Source of the DNA: an uncultured Burkholderiales bacterium
GTDB lineage: Bacteria; Pseudomonadota; Gammaproteobacteria; Burkholderiales; Burkholderiaceae_C
Length of the DNA: 33,339 nt
Assembly: GCA_943908475.1 (NCBI GenBank)
Contig: CALTTG010000033.1
Location: 1 to 33,339, forward strand
Direction of reading: 5' to 3'
The position numbers and the translations under genes are program-made. The notes under the pieces were generated by a model that saw only the letters and a list, made by a program, of their open reading frames with translations, was not told where the DNA came from and made no database searches. Numbering within the stretch: position 1 is the stretch's first letter; every line of letters begins with the position of its first letter. Of the stretch, positions 23,617-33,306 are shown in pieces.

Positions 23617-24405
23617 ATGTCACACGCCACAGAACCTGCATCCGTCAACCTGCTGCCAGCCTTGAGGTCTCACGTCTGGTTTGCATCGTGTCCCCCGGAG
23701 TTCCAGCAGGCCTTGGTGTCCATGGCCAAAGTGGTCAATCTGAAATCGGGCGAGCGCCTGTTCTCCCGGGGCGAGGTCGACGAGGCCTTGTGCTGTGTGC
23801 TGTCCGGGGCGTTGCGCCTGGGCTCGTTCAACTCGGTGGACGACACCCAGAACCTCACCCTGTACGTTGAGCCCTACCAATGGTTTGGTGAGGTGGCCGT
23901 GATCGACCGATTGCCCCGCAGCCAAGATGCGGTGGCCGACATGGCCAGCTCGGTGCTGGTCTGTCCGCGCTCGCTGCTGGAGCCCTGGCTGGCCCAGCAT
24001 CCCCAGCATTGGCGAGACCTGGCCCGGTTGGGCACCTTGCGTCTGCGCATGCTGGTGGTGCTCACGGAAGACCGCGCCAATCTGTCGCTGGACCAGCAAC
24101 TGGCCCGCCGCCTGCTGATGGCCTCCAGCAATTTCGGCATGAATTACCCCATGTCCTTCAAGCGGCATTTGCGCCTGCCCCAGGAGTACCTGGCCCGCAT
24201 GATGGGCGTGTCTCGCCAGACCATCAACCGGGCGCTCAAGAACCTGTCGGAAGCCGGCATCATCGTGGTGCGTTATGCCGACATCGAGTTGGTCGACATC
24301 CCGGCCTTGATGGCCAAGGCCGGCCCCCTCAACACCAGCCTGATCCAGAGCATTCAGGGCATGGTCAAGGCCCCGGACCGGGGCGGCGACGCGGCCAACC
24401 AGTGA
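23617..24405 (+). CDS. Crp/Fnr-family transcriptional regulator
   Basis: A 262-residue regulator. The cyclic-nucleotide-binding-type beta-roll covers about residues 20-135 (LFSRGEVDEALCCVLSGALRLG, then WFGEVAVIDRLPRSQDAVAD). A dimerisation helix follows, then a C-terminal winged HTH (about 175-235) with LPQEYLARMMGVSRQTINRALKNL. The N-terminal Cys cluster of oxygen-sensing FNR is absent, so it is not an iron-sulfur FNR. The effector pocket is not clearly of the cAMP type either. A tail of about 25 residues is extra. It is divergent from the HigA-like gene and convergent with purT, 13 bases apart. The target genes are unknown. Confidence 0.9.
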   Translation: MSHATEPASVNLLPALRSHVWFASCPPEFQQALVSMAKVVNLKSGERLFSRGEVDEALCCVLSGALRLGSFNSVDDTQNLTLYVEPYQWFGEVAVIDRLPRSQDAVADMASSVLVCPRSLLEPWLAQHPQHWRDLARLGTLRLRMLVVLTEDRANLSLDQQLARRLLMASSNFGMNYPMSFKRHLRLPQEYLARMMGVSRQTINRALKNLSEAGIIVVRYADIELVDIPALMAKAGPLNTSLIQSIQGMVKAPDRGGDAANQ

Positions 24406-24418
24406 CGCCCCAGGCGAA

Positions 24419-25672
24419 TCAGGCGCCGCGTGGCTTGACTTTCGAGGCGGCTTCTTTGGCCAGCGTGCGGGCCGTGTCGACGTCGGCATCGTGCGCCAAG
24501 GCAACGCCCATGCGGCGCTTGGCAAACGACTCGGGTTTGCCGAACAGGCGCAGGTCGGTGTTCGGTACGCTCAGGGCTTCTCGCACACCCTCAAAGACCA
24601 CGCCTTGGGCATCCACGCCCCCGTAGATCACGGCCGAGGCACCCGGTGAGCGCAAGGCCGTGTTCACGGGCAGGCCCAGGATGGCGCGTGCATGCAATTC
24701 AAATTCGCTTTGCAACTGGGTGGTCAGCGTGACCAGTCCGGTGTCGTGAGGGCGAGGGCTCACCTCGCTGAACCACACCATGTCGCCCTTGACGAAGAGC
24801 TCCACGCCGAACAGGCCCTGGCCGCCCAGGTCGTCGGTCACGGCTTTTGCGATGTCTCGGGCACGCGCCTGAGCCACGGGGCTCATGCGATGCGGTTGCC
24901 AGCTCTCCACATAGTCGCCTGACACCTGGATGTGGCCAATGGGCTCGCAGAAGTGGGTTTCGATCTGGCCGTTGATGCCCACGGCACGCACCGTCAGTTG
25001 GGTGATCTCGTAGTCGAAGTCGATGAAACCTTCGACGATGACCCGGCCATGGCTCACGCGACCGCCCGCCATGGCGTGGTCCCAGGCCTTGGCCACGTCG
25101 GCGGGGCCATCGATCTTGCTCTGGCCTTTGCCCGAGCTGCTCATCACGGGTTTGACAATGCAGGGGTAACCGATGCCGGGCTGGCCATCGGTGCCGTCAA
25201 TCGCGGCTTGCAGTTCGGTCAAGGCGTCGCAAAACCGGTAGGGGCTGGTGGGCAGCTTCAGGGTTTCGGCCGCCAGGCGGCGAATGCCCTCGCGGTCCAT
25301 GGTCAACCGAGCGGCCCGAGCGGTGGGCACCACCCGAACCTTGCCTTCGGCCTCCAGGGCCTCCAACTCGGCGGTGGCAATCGCTTCGATTTCTGGAACC
25401 ACCAGCAAGGGCTGCTCTTGTTCGATCAGGCCGCGCAACTGCGCCGCATCGCTCATGGCGATGGTGTGCGCGCGGTGGGCCACCTGCTGACCGGGGGCAT
25501 GTTCGTAGCGGTCCACCGCGATCGTTTCCACGCCCAACCGTTGCAGGGCCATCAGCACTTCCTTGCCCAACTCACCCGCGCCCAGCAGCATCACTTTGGT
25601 GGCCGAAGCAGACAAGGGGGTGCCCAGCGCGGTGGGGGCAAAAGCATCGGTGGGGGCGGGCAGTCGGGCCAT
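24419..25672 (-). CDS. purT: Formate-dependent phosphoribosylglycinamide formyltransferase PurT
   Basis: A 417-residue ATP-grasp enzyme of purine synthesis that makes formyl-GAR from GAR, formate and ATP, as an alternative to PurN. The ATG at 25672 (MARLPAPTDAF) has GAAAG upstream at normal spacing; 25696 is an alternative start. Visible marks are LGTPLSASATKVMLLGAGELGKEV, VDRYEHAPGQQVAHRAH, the ATP-binding CIVKPVMSSSGKGQS loop and the metal-binding segment WFSEVSPRPHDTGLVTL. No damage is visible. It starts 43 bases downstream of the PAS-sensor stop on the same strand, so the two could be co-transcribed. Confidence 0.96.
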   Translation of the reverse strand: MARLPAPTDAFAPTALGTPLSASATKVMLLGAGELGKEVLMALQRLGVETIAVDRYEHAPGQQVAHRAHTIAMSDAAQLRGLIEQEQPLLVVPEIEAIATAELEALEAEGKVRVVPTARAARLTMDREGIRRLAAETLKLPTSPYRFCDALTELQAAIDGTDGQPGIGYPCIVKPVMSSSGKGQSKIDGPADVAKAWDHAMAGGRVSHGRVIVEGFIDFDYEITQLTVRAVGINGQIETHFCEPIGHIQVSGDYVESWQPHRMSPVAQARARDIAKAVTDDLGGQGLFGVELFVKGDMVWFSEVSPRPHDTGLVTLTTQLQSEFELHARAILGLPVNTALRSPGASAVIYGGVDAQGVVFEGVREALSVPNTDLRLFGKPESFAKRRMGVALAHDADVDTARTLAKEAASKVKPRGA

Positions 25673-25715
25673 GGCGTGCGGTCTTTCACGAGACATCGAA
25701 TGGCCCAAGTCTAGG

Positions 25716-27380
25716 TCATCCGGATGCGGGAACCGCCTGCAGGCTGCCGACAATGCGCACCAGGCCCAGGTCGTCGTAGGCGCCTTCGGCCATCAGCCGC
25801 ACCCGACGCCGTTGGCCACGGTGAGTGGTCACCGTCATCTCAACATCCCACTCGGTCGTGTCCCGGAACTGTTGCTGCAAGGCGCGCTCCACCGCTTGCC
25901 GGTCCACGGCACTCAAGCAAGACAGGCAATCTTGCAGGGTCAGCTGATGGGTGGTGTCGAATTCCAGGATGCGGCAAAACTGATCCGTCCAGCTCAAGGT
26001 GCGGGTGGCGACGTCCAACGACCAGCCACCAATCCCGGCGACCATGCCCGTTTGGTCCAGCAATCCCTGGCGTGTGCGGGCCACCTTGTCCGCCTCTTTC
26101 AAGGGAGTGATGTCGGTGCCGATGGACATGAATCCGGTGATGGCCCCGGCGTCGTCTCGAACCGGTTGGGTGTTGAGCCGAAGCCAGAAGACGCGGCCAT
26201 CCCTGGCCCGGCTGAGCACATCTTCTTCGCGGCTCTCTGTGCCGCTCGTGGGCAATGGTGGCCGGACGCTGACATGGGCTGGCGGGCACTGGAGCAGGGC
26301 ACGCAAGGTTCGGCCCATTGCATCCTGCGAGGCGTGGCCTGACAACTGCTCGAACGCGGCATTGACCCAGGTGATGCGTTGGTGGGCATCGGTGATGATC
26401 ACCACTGTGCTGGTCTGACGAGCCAGCACGGCCAGGGTGTGCGCCGATGTGGGCGCTGTTGTGGGTGCCGATGTGGGCGTTATGTCCGCCATGGCGGGCG
26501 TCGACGATGAGTTATGGGAGGGCCGGCGCCCCCACAGCAGGGCGCTCAAGGCGGTGGACAAACCACCCAGTCCCCCCACCAGCCAGGGCAGCGCCGAGGC
26601 ATGCGCCCCATCGAAGGCCCGGCTGCTTCGAAGTTCAACCACCATGGGGGTGCCCCGCCAAAGGTGCCTGATGCTTCGGTGCTGGTGACCGGCTTGTGCG
26701 TGCCGGTCTTGATCAAGTGGGGGGCTGGAGCGGATCGCGGCCTCTTCAAAGCCAGGACCCACATCGTTGCGAACGGTGATCGAGGCCACGGCCCCCAAGC
26801 CCCAGCGCGCCTTCACTTGATTCAGCAAGGGTTGTCCAGGCAGCACCAGGATGTTCAATCCCTTGGGGTGGGTGACGTTGGCGCTCATCAGCCACCACCC
26901 CGCGTGCCGCATCGAGGCCTTGGGCATCACCTCCGAGAGCGCGCCGCGCTCGCTGTTCAGGGCGCGCTGCGCCGCGCGACTCAGGCGCTCGTCGGACATC
27001 AGGTTCTGGCCGGGTCGGATGCCGTCGGCATCGTGCGTCAGCAAGTGCTGCACGGGCAGGCGGTTGCCTCCGTCTGCAGGTGCCCAGGCCAACGCCGAGG
27101 CCTGCGGCCAGATCTGACGCCAGGATGAGGTCCAATCGTTGGGCGGATCGCTCGCCGCCAAAGACACCCTGTGCAGCGCGCTGTGCTGCGCCTCCAGCGT
27201 GGCATCGAGGCCTTCGATCACGCCGTGGGTGATGTCGTCAAACTGTCGCGCAGCCTGTGACGCCTGCTGATGCAGCAGCGCCGCCACGCTGAGTGCGCTC
27301 ACCGTGGCGCCCAGGGCGATCAGCGGCCACGACCGCCTGAGGTCGTGGCGAGAATCAGTGGACATCGAACCGACGCGCAT
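25716..27380 (-). CDS. Membrane PAS-domain sensor without output domain
   Basis: A 554-residue two-pass membrane protein. GTGAGG before the ATG at 27380 supports this start. TM1 is at about 17-37, a periplasmic CHASE-like sensor domain at about 40-260 and TM2 at about 264-285. A Ser/Thr/Pro/Ala linker (288-313) leads to PAS 1 with PAC (about 316-435; VIITDAHQRITWVNAAFEQL, FMSIGTDIT) and PAS 2 (about 445-550; TRTLSWTDQFCRILEF). The protein then stops. No kinase, GGDEF, EAL or MCP domain follows, and the next frame is purT. It may be a truncated cyclic-di-GMP or kinase receptor, or act by protein contacts. A sigma-28-type promoter lies upstream, hinting at a motility role. Confidence 0.88.
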   Translation of the reverse strand: MRVGSMSTDSRHDLRRSWPLIALGATVSALSVAALLHQQASQAARQFDDITHGVIEGLDATLEAQHSALHRVSLAASDPPNDWTSSWRQIWPQASALAWAPADGGNRLPVQHLLTHDADGIRPGQNLMSDERLSRAAQRALNSERGALSEVMPKASMRHAGWWLMSANVTHPKGLNILVLPGQPLLNQVKARWGLGAVASITVRNDVGPGFEEAAIRSSPPLDQDRHAQAGHQHRSIRHLWRGTPMVVELRSSRAFDGAHASALPWLVGGLGGLSTALSALLWGRRPSHNSSSTPAMADITPTSAPTTAPTSAHTLAVLARQTSTVVIITDAHQRITWVNAAFEQLSGHASQDAMGRTLRALLQCPPAHVSVRPPLPTSGTESREEDVLSRARDGRVFWLRLNTQPVRDDAGAITGFMSIGTDITPLKEADKVARTRQGLLDQTGMVAGIGGWSLDVATRTLSWTDQFCRILEFDTTHQLTLQDCLSCLSAVDRQAVERALQQQFRDTTEWDVEMTVTTHRGQRRRVRLMAEGAYDDLGLVRIVGSLQAVPASG

Positions 27381-27407
27381 GGGCACCTCACAGCACCGTG
27401 TGTTCGG

Positions 27408-27434
27408 TTATCGGCAGCTTGTGCGTTGGCTTGA
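27408..27434 (-). promoter_or_regulatory. Candidate sigma-28 (FliA) promoter for the PAS sensor
   Basis: Reading leftward, TCAA (27434-27431), exactly 15 bases, then GCCGATAA (27415-27408). The -10 box is a full match and the geometry is identical to that before cheR. The PAS-sensor ATG lies 27 bases downstream of the -10 box. The rest of the interval to hsdM (27435-27587) shows no clear promoter or gene. Confidence 0.75.
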
Positions 27435-27587
27435 GGGGTGTTGAAACTTGGTCCGATCTGCCCGTCCTGATCTGGAGGAAATTCCCTTCCGAAACTGCTT
27501 CCGCCCCGAGCTGCAAATTAAGATCAACAGGTTTGGCAAACACCCTTGCCACCTTGCAGTCCACAACAAATCCAGCTCACGGGACAC

Positions 27588-29151
<1,564 letters not shown>

Positions 29152-29162
<11 letters not shown>

Positions 29163-30495
29163 AGGACAGACTCATACGGTGATCGAGTTGGTCGGCGCTG
29201 GTGTTTTATGGGTTGAGGACGGTAACCATGGCGAGAACCGACCCTTGGCCGCTGAATTTGAGGCGGTTGGAACGCCTTTTATTCGTCCTGATGATTTGAA
29301 GCACGGAGTTGTCCAGTTCAACGGCTGTGACCGAATCAATGAGACAGCTTTCAAGCGCGTAAGGAAAGGTAAAGGCAGGGCAGGTGACATCGTTTTCACT
29401 CATCGAGCCACCGTTGGACGCATTGCAAGAGTTCCTTCAGAAGCTCCCGATTTCGTAGCTAATCCGGGCGTCACTGTTTATCGATCTACTCAGCCAGAGG
29501 TGCTCGATCCCAACTACCTCTACTACTTCATGCAGGGTTCATTTTTCATGGACCAAGTTTGGGCGGAGGCCGGTAACACTGATACGTTTCCATATATCAG
29601 CCTAACGCAACAGCGGAGGCTAAAGCTGCTTCTCCCATCGATTGAGCTGCAGCGATCTATTGGTGCTGTGTTGGGCTCATTGGACGACCGCATCACCCTC
29701 CTCCGCGAAACCAACGCCACCCTCGAAGCCATCGCCCAGGCACTGTTCAAGTCGTGGTTCGTCGATTTCGACCCCGTGCGCGCCAAGATGGCAGGCCGCG
29801 CCCCCGAAGGCATGGACGAGGCCACGGCCGCGCTGTTCCCTGATGCGTTGGAAGAGACGGAGTTGGGGTTGGTGCCGAAGGGGTGGCAACTCACGCCACT
29901 TGCCGATGCCTTTGAGTTCAACCCATCTCGCCCCTTGAAGAAAGGCGTGTTGGCCCCCTACTTGGACATGGCCAGCGTGGCGACCAGTGGGCATCGCACC
30001 GACGCTCCTATTCAGCGAGAGCTGGGGTCTGGGACCAAGTTCTGCAATGGTGACACCTTACTCGCGCGCATCACCCCGTGCTTGGAGAACGGTAAGGCTG
30101 CGTTCGTGGATTTCCTTGCCGACGGCCAGGTCGGGTGGGGGTCAACAGAGTTCTTGGTGATGCGCCCCAGGGGGACTTTGCCCGAATACTTCGCGTACCT
30201 GCTCTGCAAGCACCAGCCCTTCCTGGACTTTGCGATTCAGAGCATGGTGGGCACGAGTGGGCGTCAGCGCATTCAAAATGAAGCGCTTGGACGCTACCTC
30301 ATTGCCGTACCGCCTGGTGCCATCGCCCTGGCGTTTGGTCAAGTGGTCGATGCGCTTCAATCCAGCATAGCCGCAAACGATGGCCAGTCGAAGACCCTGG
30401 CGACTTTGCGCGACACATTGCTCCCCCGCCTCATCTCCGGCCAACTCCGCCTGCCCGAGGCTCAGGGGCTTGCCGAAGAAACGGCTGCTCACTGA
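29152..30495 (+). CDS. hsdS: Type I restriction-modification specificity subunit HsdS
   Basis: A 447-residue DNA-recognition subunit. Target recognition domain 1 is at about 1-170, a conserved central helix at about 175-240 (GSLDDRITLLRETNATLEAI, FKSWFVDFDPV), TRD2 at about 245-400 and a second conserved helix at the end (LRDTLLPRLISGQLRLPEA). Two TRDs with two spacers give a full-length, apparently intact HsdS specific for a bipartite target that cannot be read from the sequence. The DNA of TRD1 (about 29165-29680) is clearly more AT-rich than hsdM and the central helix, a sign of TRD exchange. ATG at 29152 overlaps the hsdM stop, so the two are translationally coupled. Confidence 0.95.
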
Positions 30496-30531
30496 TAGCA
30501 TCCGCACACATCAAACAACACAGGGGCAGGC

Positions 30532-31236
30532 ATGAGTCGGATACAGGTGGGTGTGCTTCAACCCGGCGCGCGGGCCATTGGCATGGGCGTGATGGGGGCG
30601 CGTCGCGGGGTGGCCATGTTTGCAGGTGTGCCGCGTGGCGTCGTGGTCAAGGCCTGTGAGCCTGCCGAGATGGCCGCCGAATGCTTCTGCGCGCTGCTGG
30701 CCGATGCGCTGAGCGTAATGGCCCCACCCTGTGGCATCGTGTACGAGCAAGGGCGGCCACTGTTCGCCAGCGTCGACCTGCACAGCCCCAACCTGATGCA
30801 GCAATATTGTGTGGACCCCGATCAGCCTGCTGCGCCAGAGCTGCGCGCCCTGGTGCAGGAGCTGTCGCAGTGGATCGGGTTGGGCCGTTTGATCGCCTTT
30901 GACGTGCTCATTCGCAATGCCGACCGCCACCCTGGTAACCTGCTGACCGACGGGCAGAATTACTGGGCCATCGACCATGGCCGCACCTTGGGTTTGTATC
31001 CTTACGAAGGGCACAAGTCGTACCGGCTCATTTCTGCTTTCTCGGATGTGCTCACCTGTGTCAATATCGAAGCGAGCGCAGTCAGTCAGGCTTTGACTTT
31101 CCCGGCTGGGGCAGAGTCCGCCCCCAGTGCAGAGCTGGACGCGCAGGCGCTGTTGACTGCATTTGCCCATCCGTTTGCCCAGGCGGTGGCCACTCGGCTA
31201 CCCACCCTGGCTTCATCCATCAAGGGGTTGCTATGA
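30532..31236 (+). CDS. HipA-like kinase-fold protein
   Basis: A 234-residue protein with a compact kinase-like fold, similar to the small HipA-like kinase family often found beside DUF3037 proteins. Candidate ATP-site Lys40 lies in RGVVVKACEP, with a helix Glu at 47 or 50. The catalytic segment is LIRNADRHPGNLL (Asn129, Asp131, His133, Asn136) and the metal-binding Asp148 is in WAIDHGRTLG. It lacks the N-terminal domain of true HipA and no HipB-type HTH gene is adjacent. AGGGG lies before the ATG. It starts 36 bases after hsdS and overlaps the next gene in ATGA. Its substrate is unknown. Toxin-like growth control or a defence role tied to the type I system are possibilities, not findings. Confidence 0.82.
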   Translation: MSRIQVGVLQPGARAIGMGVMGARRGVAMFAGVPRGVVVKACEPAEMAAECFCALLADALSVMAPPCGIVYEQGRPLFASVDLHSPNLMQQYCVDPDQPAAPELRALVQELSQWIGLGRLIAFDVLIRNADRHPGNLLTDGQNYWAIDHGRTLGLYPYEGHKSYRLISAFSDVLTCVNIEASAVSQALTFPAGAESAPSAELDAQALLTAFAHPFAQAVATRLPTLASSIKGLL

Positions 31237-32102
31237 ACACCTTGCCCGACACCCTGCAGGCCCCCACCTTGCCCGCCACGACTGGCCAGTGGTGCGCCAT
31301 CTACTGGGAGCCCGTGATGCTCACGGGTGAGCGCATCTGCGTGGGTTTTCTCACCCATTGGGCGGGGGGGCTGAAGGCCGAGTTGACAGTTCGCCCCGAT
31401 TTGCTGGTGACCTTGTTCGGCGGCGCAGGGGCCAAGGCTCAGGCCTTGCTGGAGCGCGCATTCAAATTGATGCAGGCCCAGGCAGAGGTCGTCAGCAGCA
31501 TTGGCGATATTCGCATGCCCATCAGCGGCATCTATGTGGGTGGACTGGAAACCAGCCACGTCAACAGCTACCCCGAGTTGCTGCAGATTGCCAAGCTGAT
31601 GAGCTCCAGCCTGAGCACCTTGTCAGAGCCCGATGCCGAGCTTCCCGAGGCAACAGACGTGCGTGGCGAGCAGGCCCTGCCCGCGAGGCAGTTTGCGACC
31701 CGTGTGCGCGATCTGGTTCTGGCGCGCAACAACAATCTGGCTGGCTATTTCAACAAAGAAGCCTATCTGCTTGGCAAACGCCGGCTCACCCGGTTTGGCT
31801 TTTTGTCAGACGGCCTGGCGGCACACTTCGGTCTGCTGCAACCCACCAACGTGCGCAACTCTGCCCGCATGGCGCGTGGCTTGATCGCCGAGTTGTCCAT
31901 TGCCCAGCGGTCCAGTGGTCGTGCGGCATTGCTGGTGCTGGGGTTCCCCTCACTGCAAAGCCCCACGCTGACAGACAAAGAGCGCAGCGCGATCGAGGAT
32001 TACACGGAGGAACTGGGGCTGGAATCCCAAGAGTTCAATGTGCGCTTTGCAGCGGCGGACAACGACACAGATGCCTGCGATGCACTGATGAGCGCACTTT
32101 AA
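31233..32102 (+). CDS. DUF3037-like protein coupled to the HipA-like kinase
   Basis: A 289-residue protein that I place near DUF3037, tentatively, from its N-terminal pattern GQWCAIYWEPVMLTGERICV (the family has an Arg/Tyr-x-Pro stretch followed by Glu and a valine-glycine turn) and its position after a HipA-like kinase. A helical middle (about 60-110) and a basic segment NNNLAGYFNKEAYLLGKRRL (about 167-186) follow, then a more conserved-looking C-terminal half ending in acidic residues. No catalytic motif is recognised and no membrane segment is present. Its start overlaps the kinase stop by four bases, so the products are likely made in a fixed ratio and may bind each other. Confidence 0.65.
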   Translation: MNTLPDTLQAPTLPATTGQWCAIYWEPVMLTGERICVGFLTHWAGGLKAELTVRPDLLVTLFGGAGAKAQALLERAFKLMQAQAEVVSSIGDIRMPISGIYVGGLETSHVNSYPELLQIAKLMSSSLSTLSEPDAELPEATDVRGEQALPARQFATRVRDLVLARNNNLAGYFNKEAYLLGKRRLTRFGFLSDGLAAHFGLLQPTNVRNSARMARGLIAELSIAQRSSGRAALLVLGFPSLQSPTLTDKERSAIEDYTEELGLESQEFNVRFAAADNDTDACDALMSAL

Positions 32103-32138
32103 GATTGAAAATGCATTTGAAAACAAAGATTTAGCTCA

Positions 32139-32164
32139 AGTCGACGACACGGATGTCGTCGACT
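32139..32164. repeat. Perfect 11-bp inverted repeat between DUF3037-like and DUF4268 genes
   Basis: AGTCGACGACA (32139-32149), four bases CGGA, then TGTCGTCGACT (32154-32164). All 11 bases pair. There is no T-tract downstream, so it is not a simple terminator. It sits in an 84-base gap that starts with an AT-rich stretch and ends 22 bases before the DUF4268 start codon. It could be an operator, an RNA hairpin or a relic of an insertion. Confidence 0.75.
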
Positions 32165-32186
32165 CGCTCATCCGCAGCAACCTCGC

Positions 32187-33134
32187 ATGAAAGCCCCACT
32201 CGGCAAACTCGAACGCATCCCCCTGCGCAAGGCCTGGGCCCACGAGGCTGGCGAGTTCACGCCCTGGCTGGCGCAGGCCGACAACCTCACGCTGCTGGCC
32301 GAGTCATTGGGCTTGAGCGAGCTGGAGCTGGTCGGCATCGAGCATCCCGTGGGTGACTTCAAGGTCGACATCCTGTGCACCGACGATGGCGGCAAGGTCA
32401 TCATTGAAAACCAGCTGGAAAAGACCAACCACACCCACCTCGGCCAGATCCTCACCTACGCCGCAGGTGTCGGTGCGCGCAAGGTGATCTGGCTGGCCGA
32501 GGCCTTTCGCACCGAGCATGTGGCCGCGCTCGAATTCCTGAACCAGCACACCACCGACGAGCTGGACTTCTTCGCCGTCGAGATCGAGTTGTGGCGCATT
32601 GGCGATTCACCCATGGCGCCCAGCTTCAACGTGGTCGTCAAGCCCAATGACTGGGCCAAGACTGGCCAGCAAAACGCCAAGGCCGCCGCCACCACCACGC
32701 CCACCAAGCAGCGCCAGTTGAAGTTCTGGACGGGCTGGCAAGCCTGGCTGCAGGCCAAGGGCTCCACGCTGCGCACGCAAAAGCCCTTGCCGCAGCACTG
32801 GACCAACATCGCCCTGGGCCGCTCGGGCATCCACCTGGCTGCCACCGTCAACTCCCGTGAGAGCCGCGTGGGCATGGAGGTCTACATCAACCACGAGAAC
32901 TCCAAGAGCATGTTCAAGCAGCTCCAGGCCCATCAGGTCGAGATTGACACGGCCTTGGGCGCCAAACTCGAATGGATGGAGCTGCCTGACGGGCATGCTT
33001 GCCGCATCTTGCAGGTGCGGCCGGATTCGCCATTGGAGAGCGAAGACCAATGGGCGGCCTATTACGCGTGGCTGGAGCAGGCCGCGCTGCGCATGTCCGA
33101 GGTCTTCCGGCCCCTGGTCAAGGAGTTGAACTGA
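32187..33134 (+). CDS. DUF4268 protein with PD-(D/E)XK nuclease-like N-terminus
   Basis: A 315-residue protein. The N-terminal half resembles a restriction-endonuclease fold: VGDFKVDILCTDDGGKVIIE with Asp61 and Glu74, then ENQLEKTNHTHLGQ, where Gln76 stands in the place of the usual Lys, as in some nuclease subfamilies. The C-terminal half (about 170-315) is the DUF4268 domain: KFWTGWQAWLQAKG, a beta-rich core, and SEDQWAAYYAWLEQAALRM. Such genes are often found in type I restriction-modification loci. It may be a nuclease or a DNA-end-binding accessory protein. The ribosome binding site is weak. The next short ORF starts one base after its stop. Confidence 0.85.
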   Translation: MKAPLGKLERIPLRKAWAHEAGEFTPWLAQADNLTLLAESLGLSELELVGIEHPVGDFKVDILCTDDGGKVIIENQLEKTNHTHLGQILTYAAGVGARKVIWLAEAFRTEHVAALEFLNQHTTDELDFFAVEIELWRIGDSPMAPSFNVVVKPNDWAKTGQQNAKAAATTTPTKQRQLKFWTGWQAWLQAKGSTLRTQKPLPQHWTNIALGRSGIHLAATVNSRESRVGMEVYINHENSKSMFKQLQAHQVEIDTALGAKLEWMELPDGHACRILQVRPDSPLESEDQWAAYYAWLEQAALRMSEVFRPLVKELN

Positions 33135-33135
33135 C

Positions 33136-33306
33136 ATGAGCTCAAGAGACCAAGGTACGCAGTACGCGCTGTTCGAGTCTGCCGAAGCCATACCGGTTGA
33201 AAAGATCGCGCCGGTTGCGGCAGTGGAGGCAGATGCGCCAGTGCGCCGCTTCAGTGACTATGTGGTCTATGTCGATGAAAGTGGTGAATCGCCCCGGCTT
33301 TCCTAG
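33136..33306 (+). pseudogene. Cut-off N-terminus of a DUF3800-like gene
   Basis: An open frame of 56 residues, starting one base after the DUF4268 stop with AAGGAG upstream. Residues 37-49 read RRFSDYVVYVDES, the conserved beta strand and DES motif that open DUF3800 proteins (a family near RNase H/retro-integrase folds, often found in defence loci). After DESG the family pattern is lost and the frame stops at TAG within eight residues. The break coincides with a sequence that resembles an insertion-element end. It looks like a gene interrupted after about 50 codons, but only 33 bases follow in the window, so this remains open. Confidence 0.5.
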
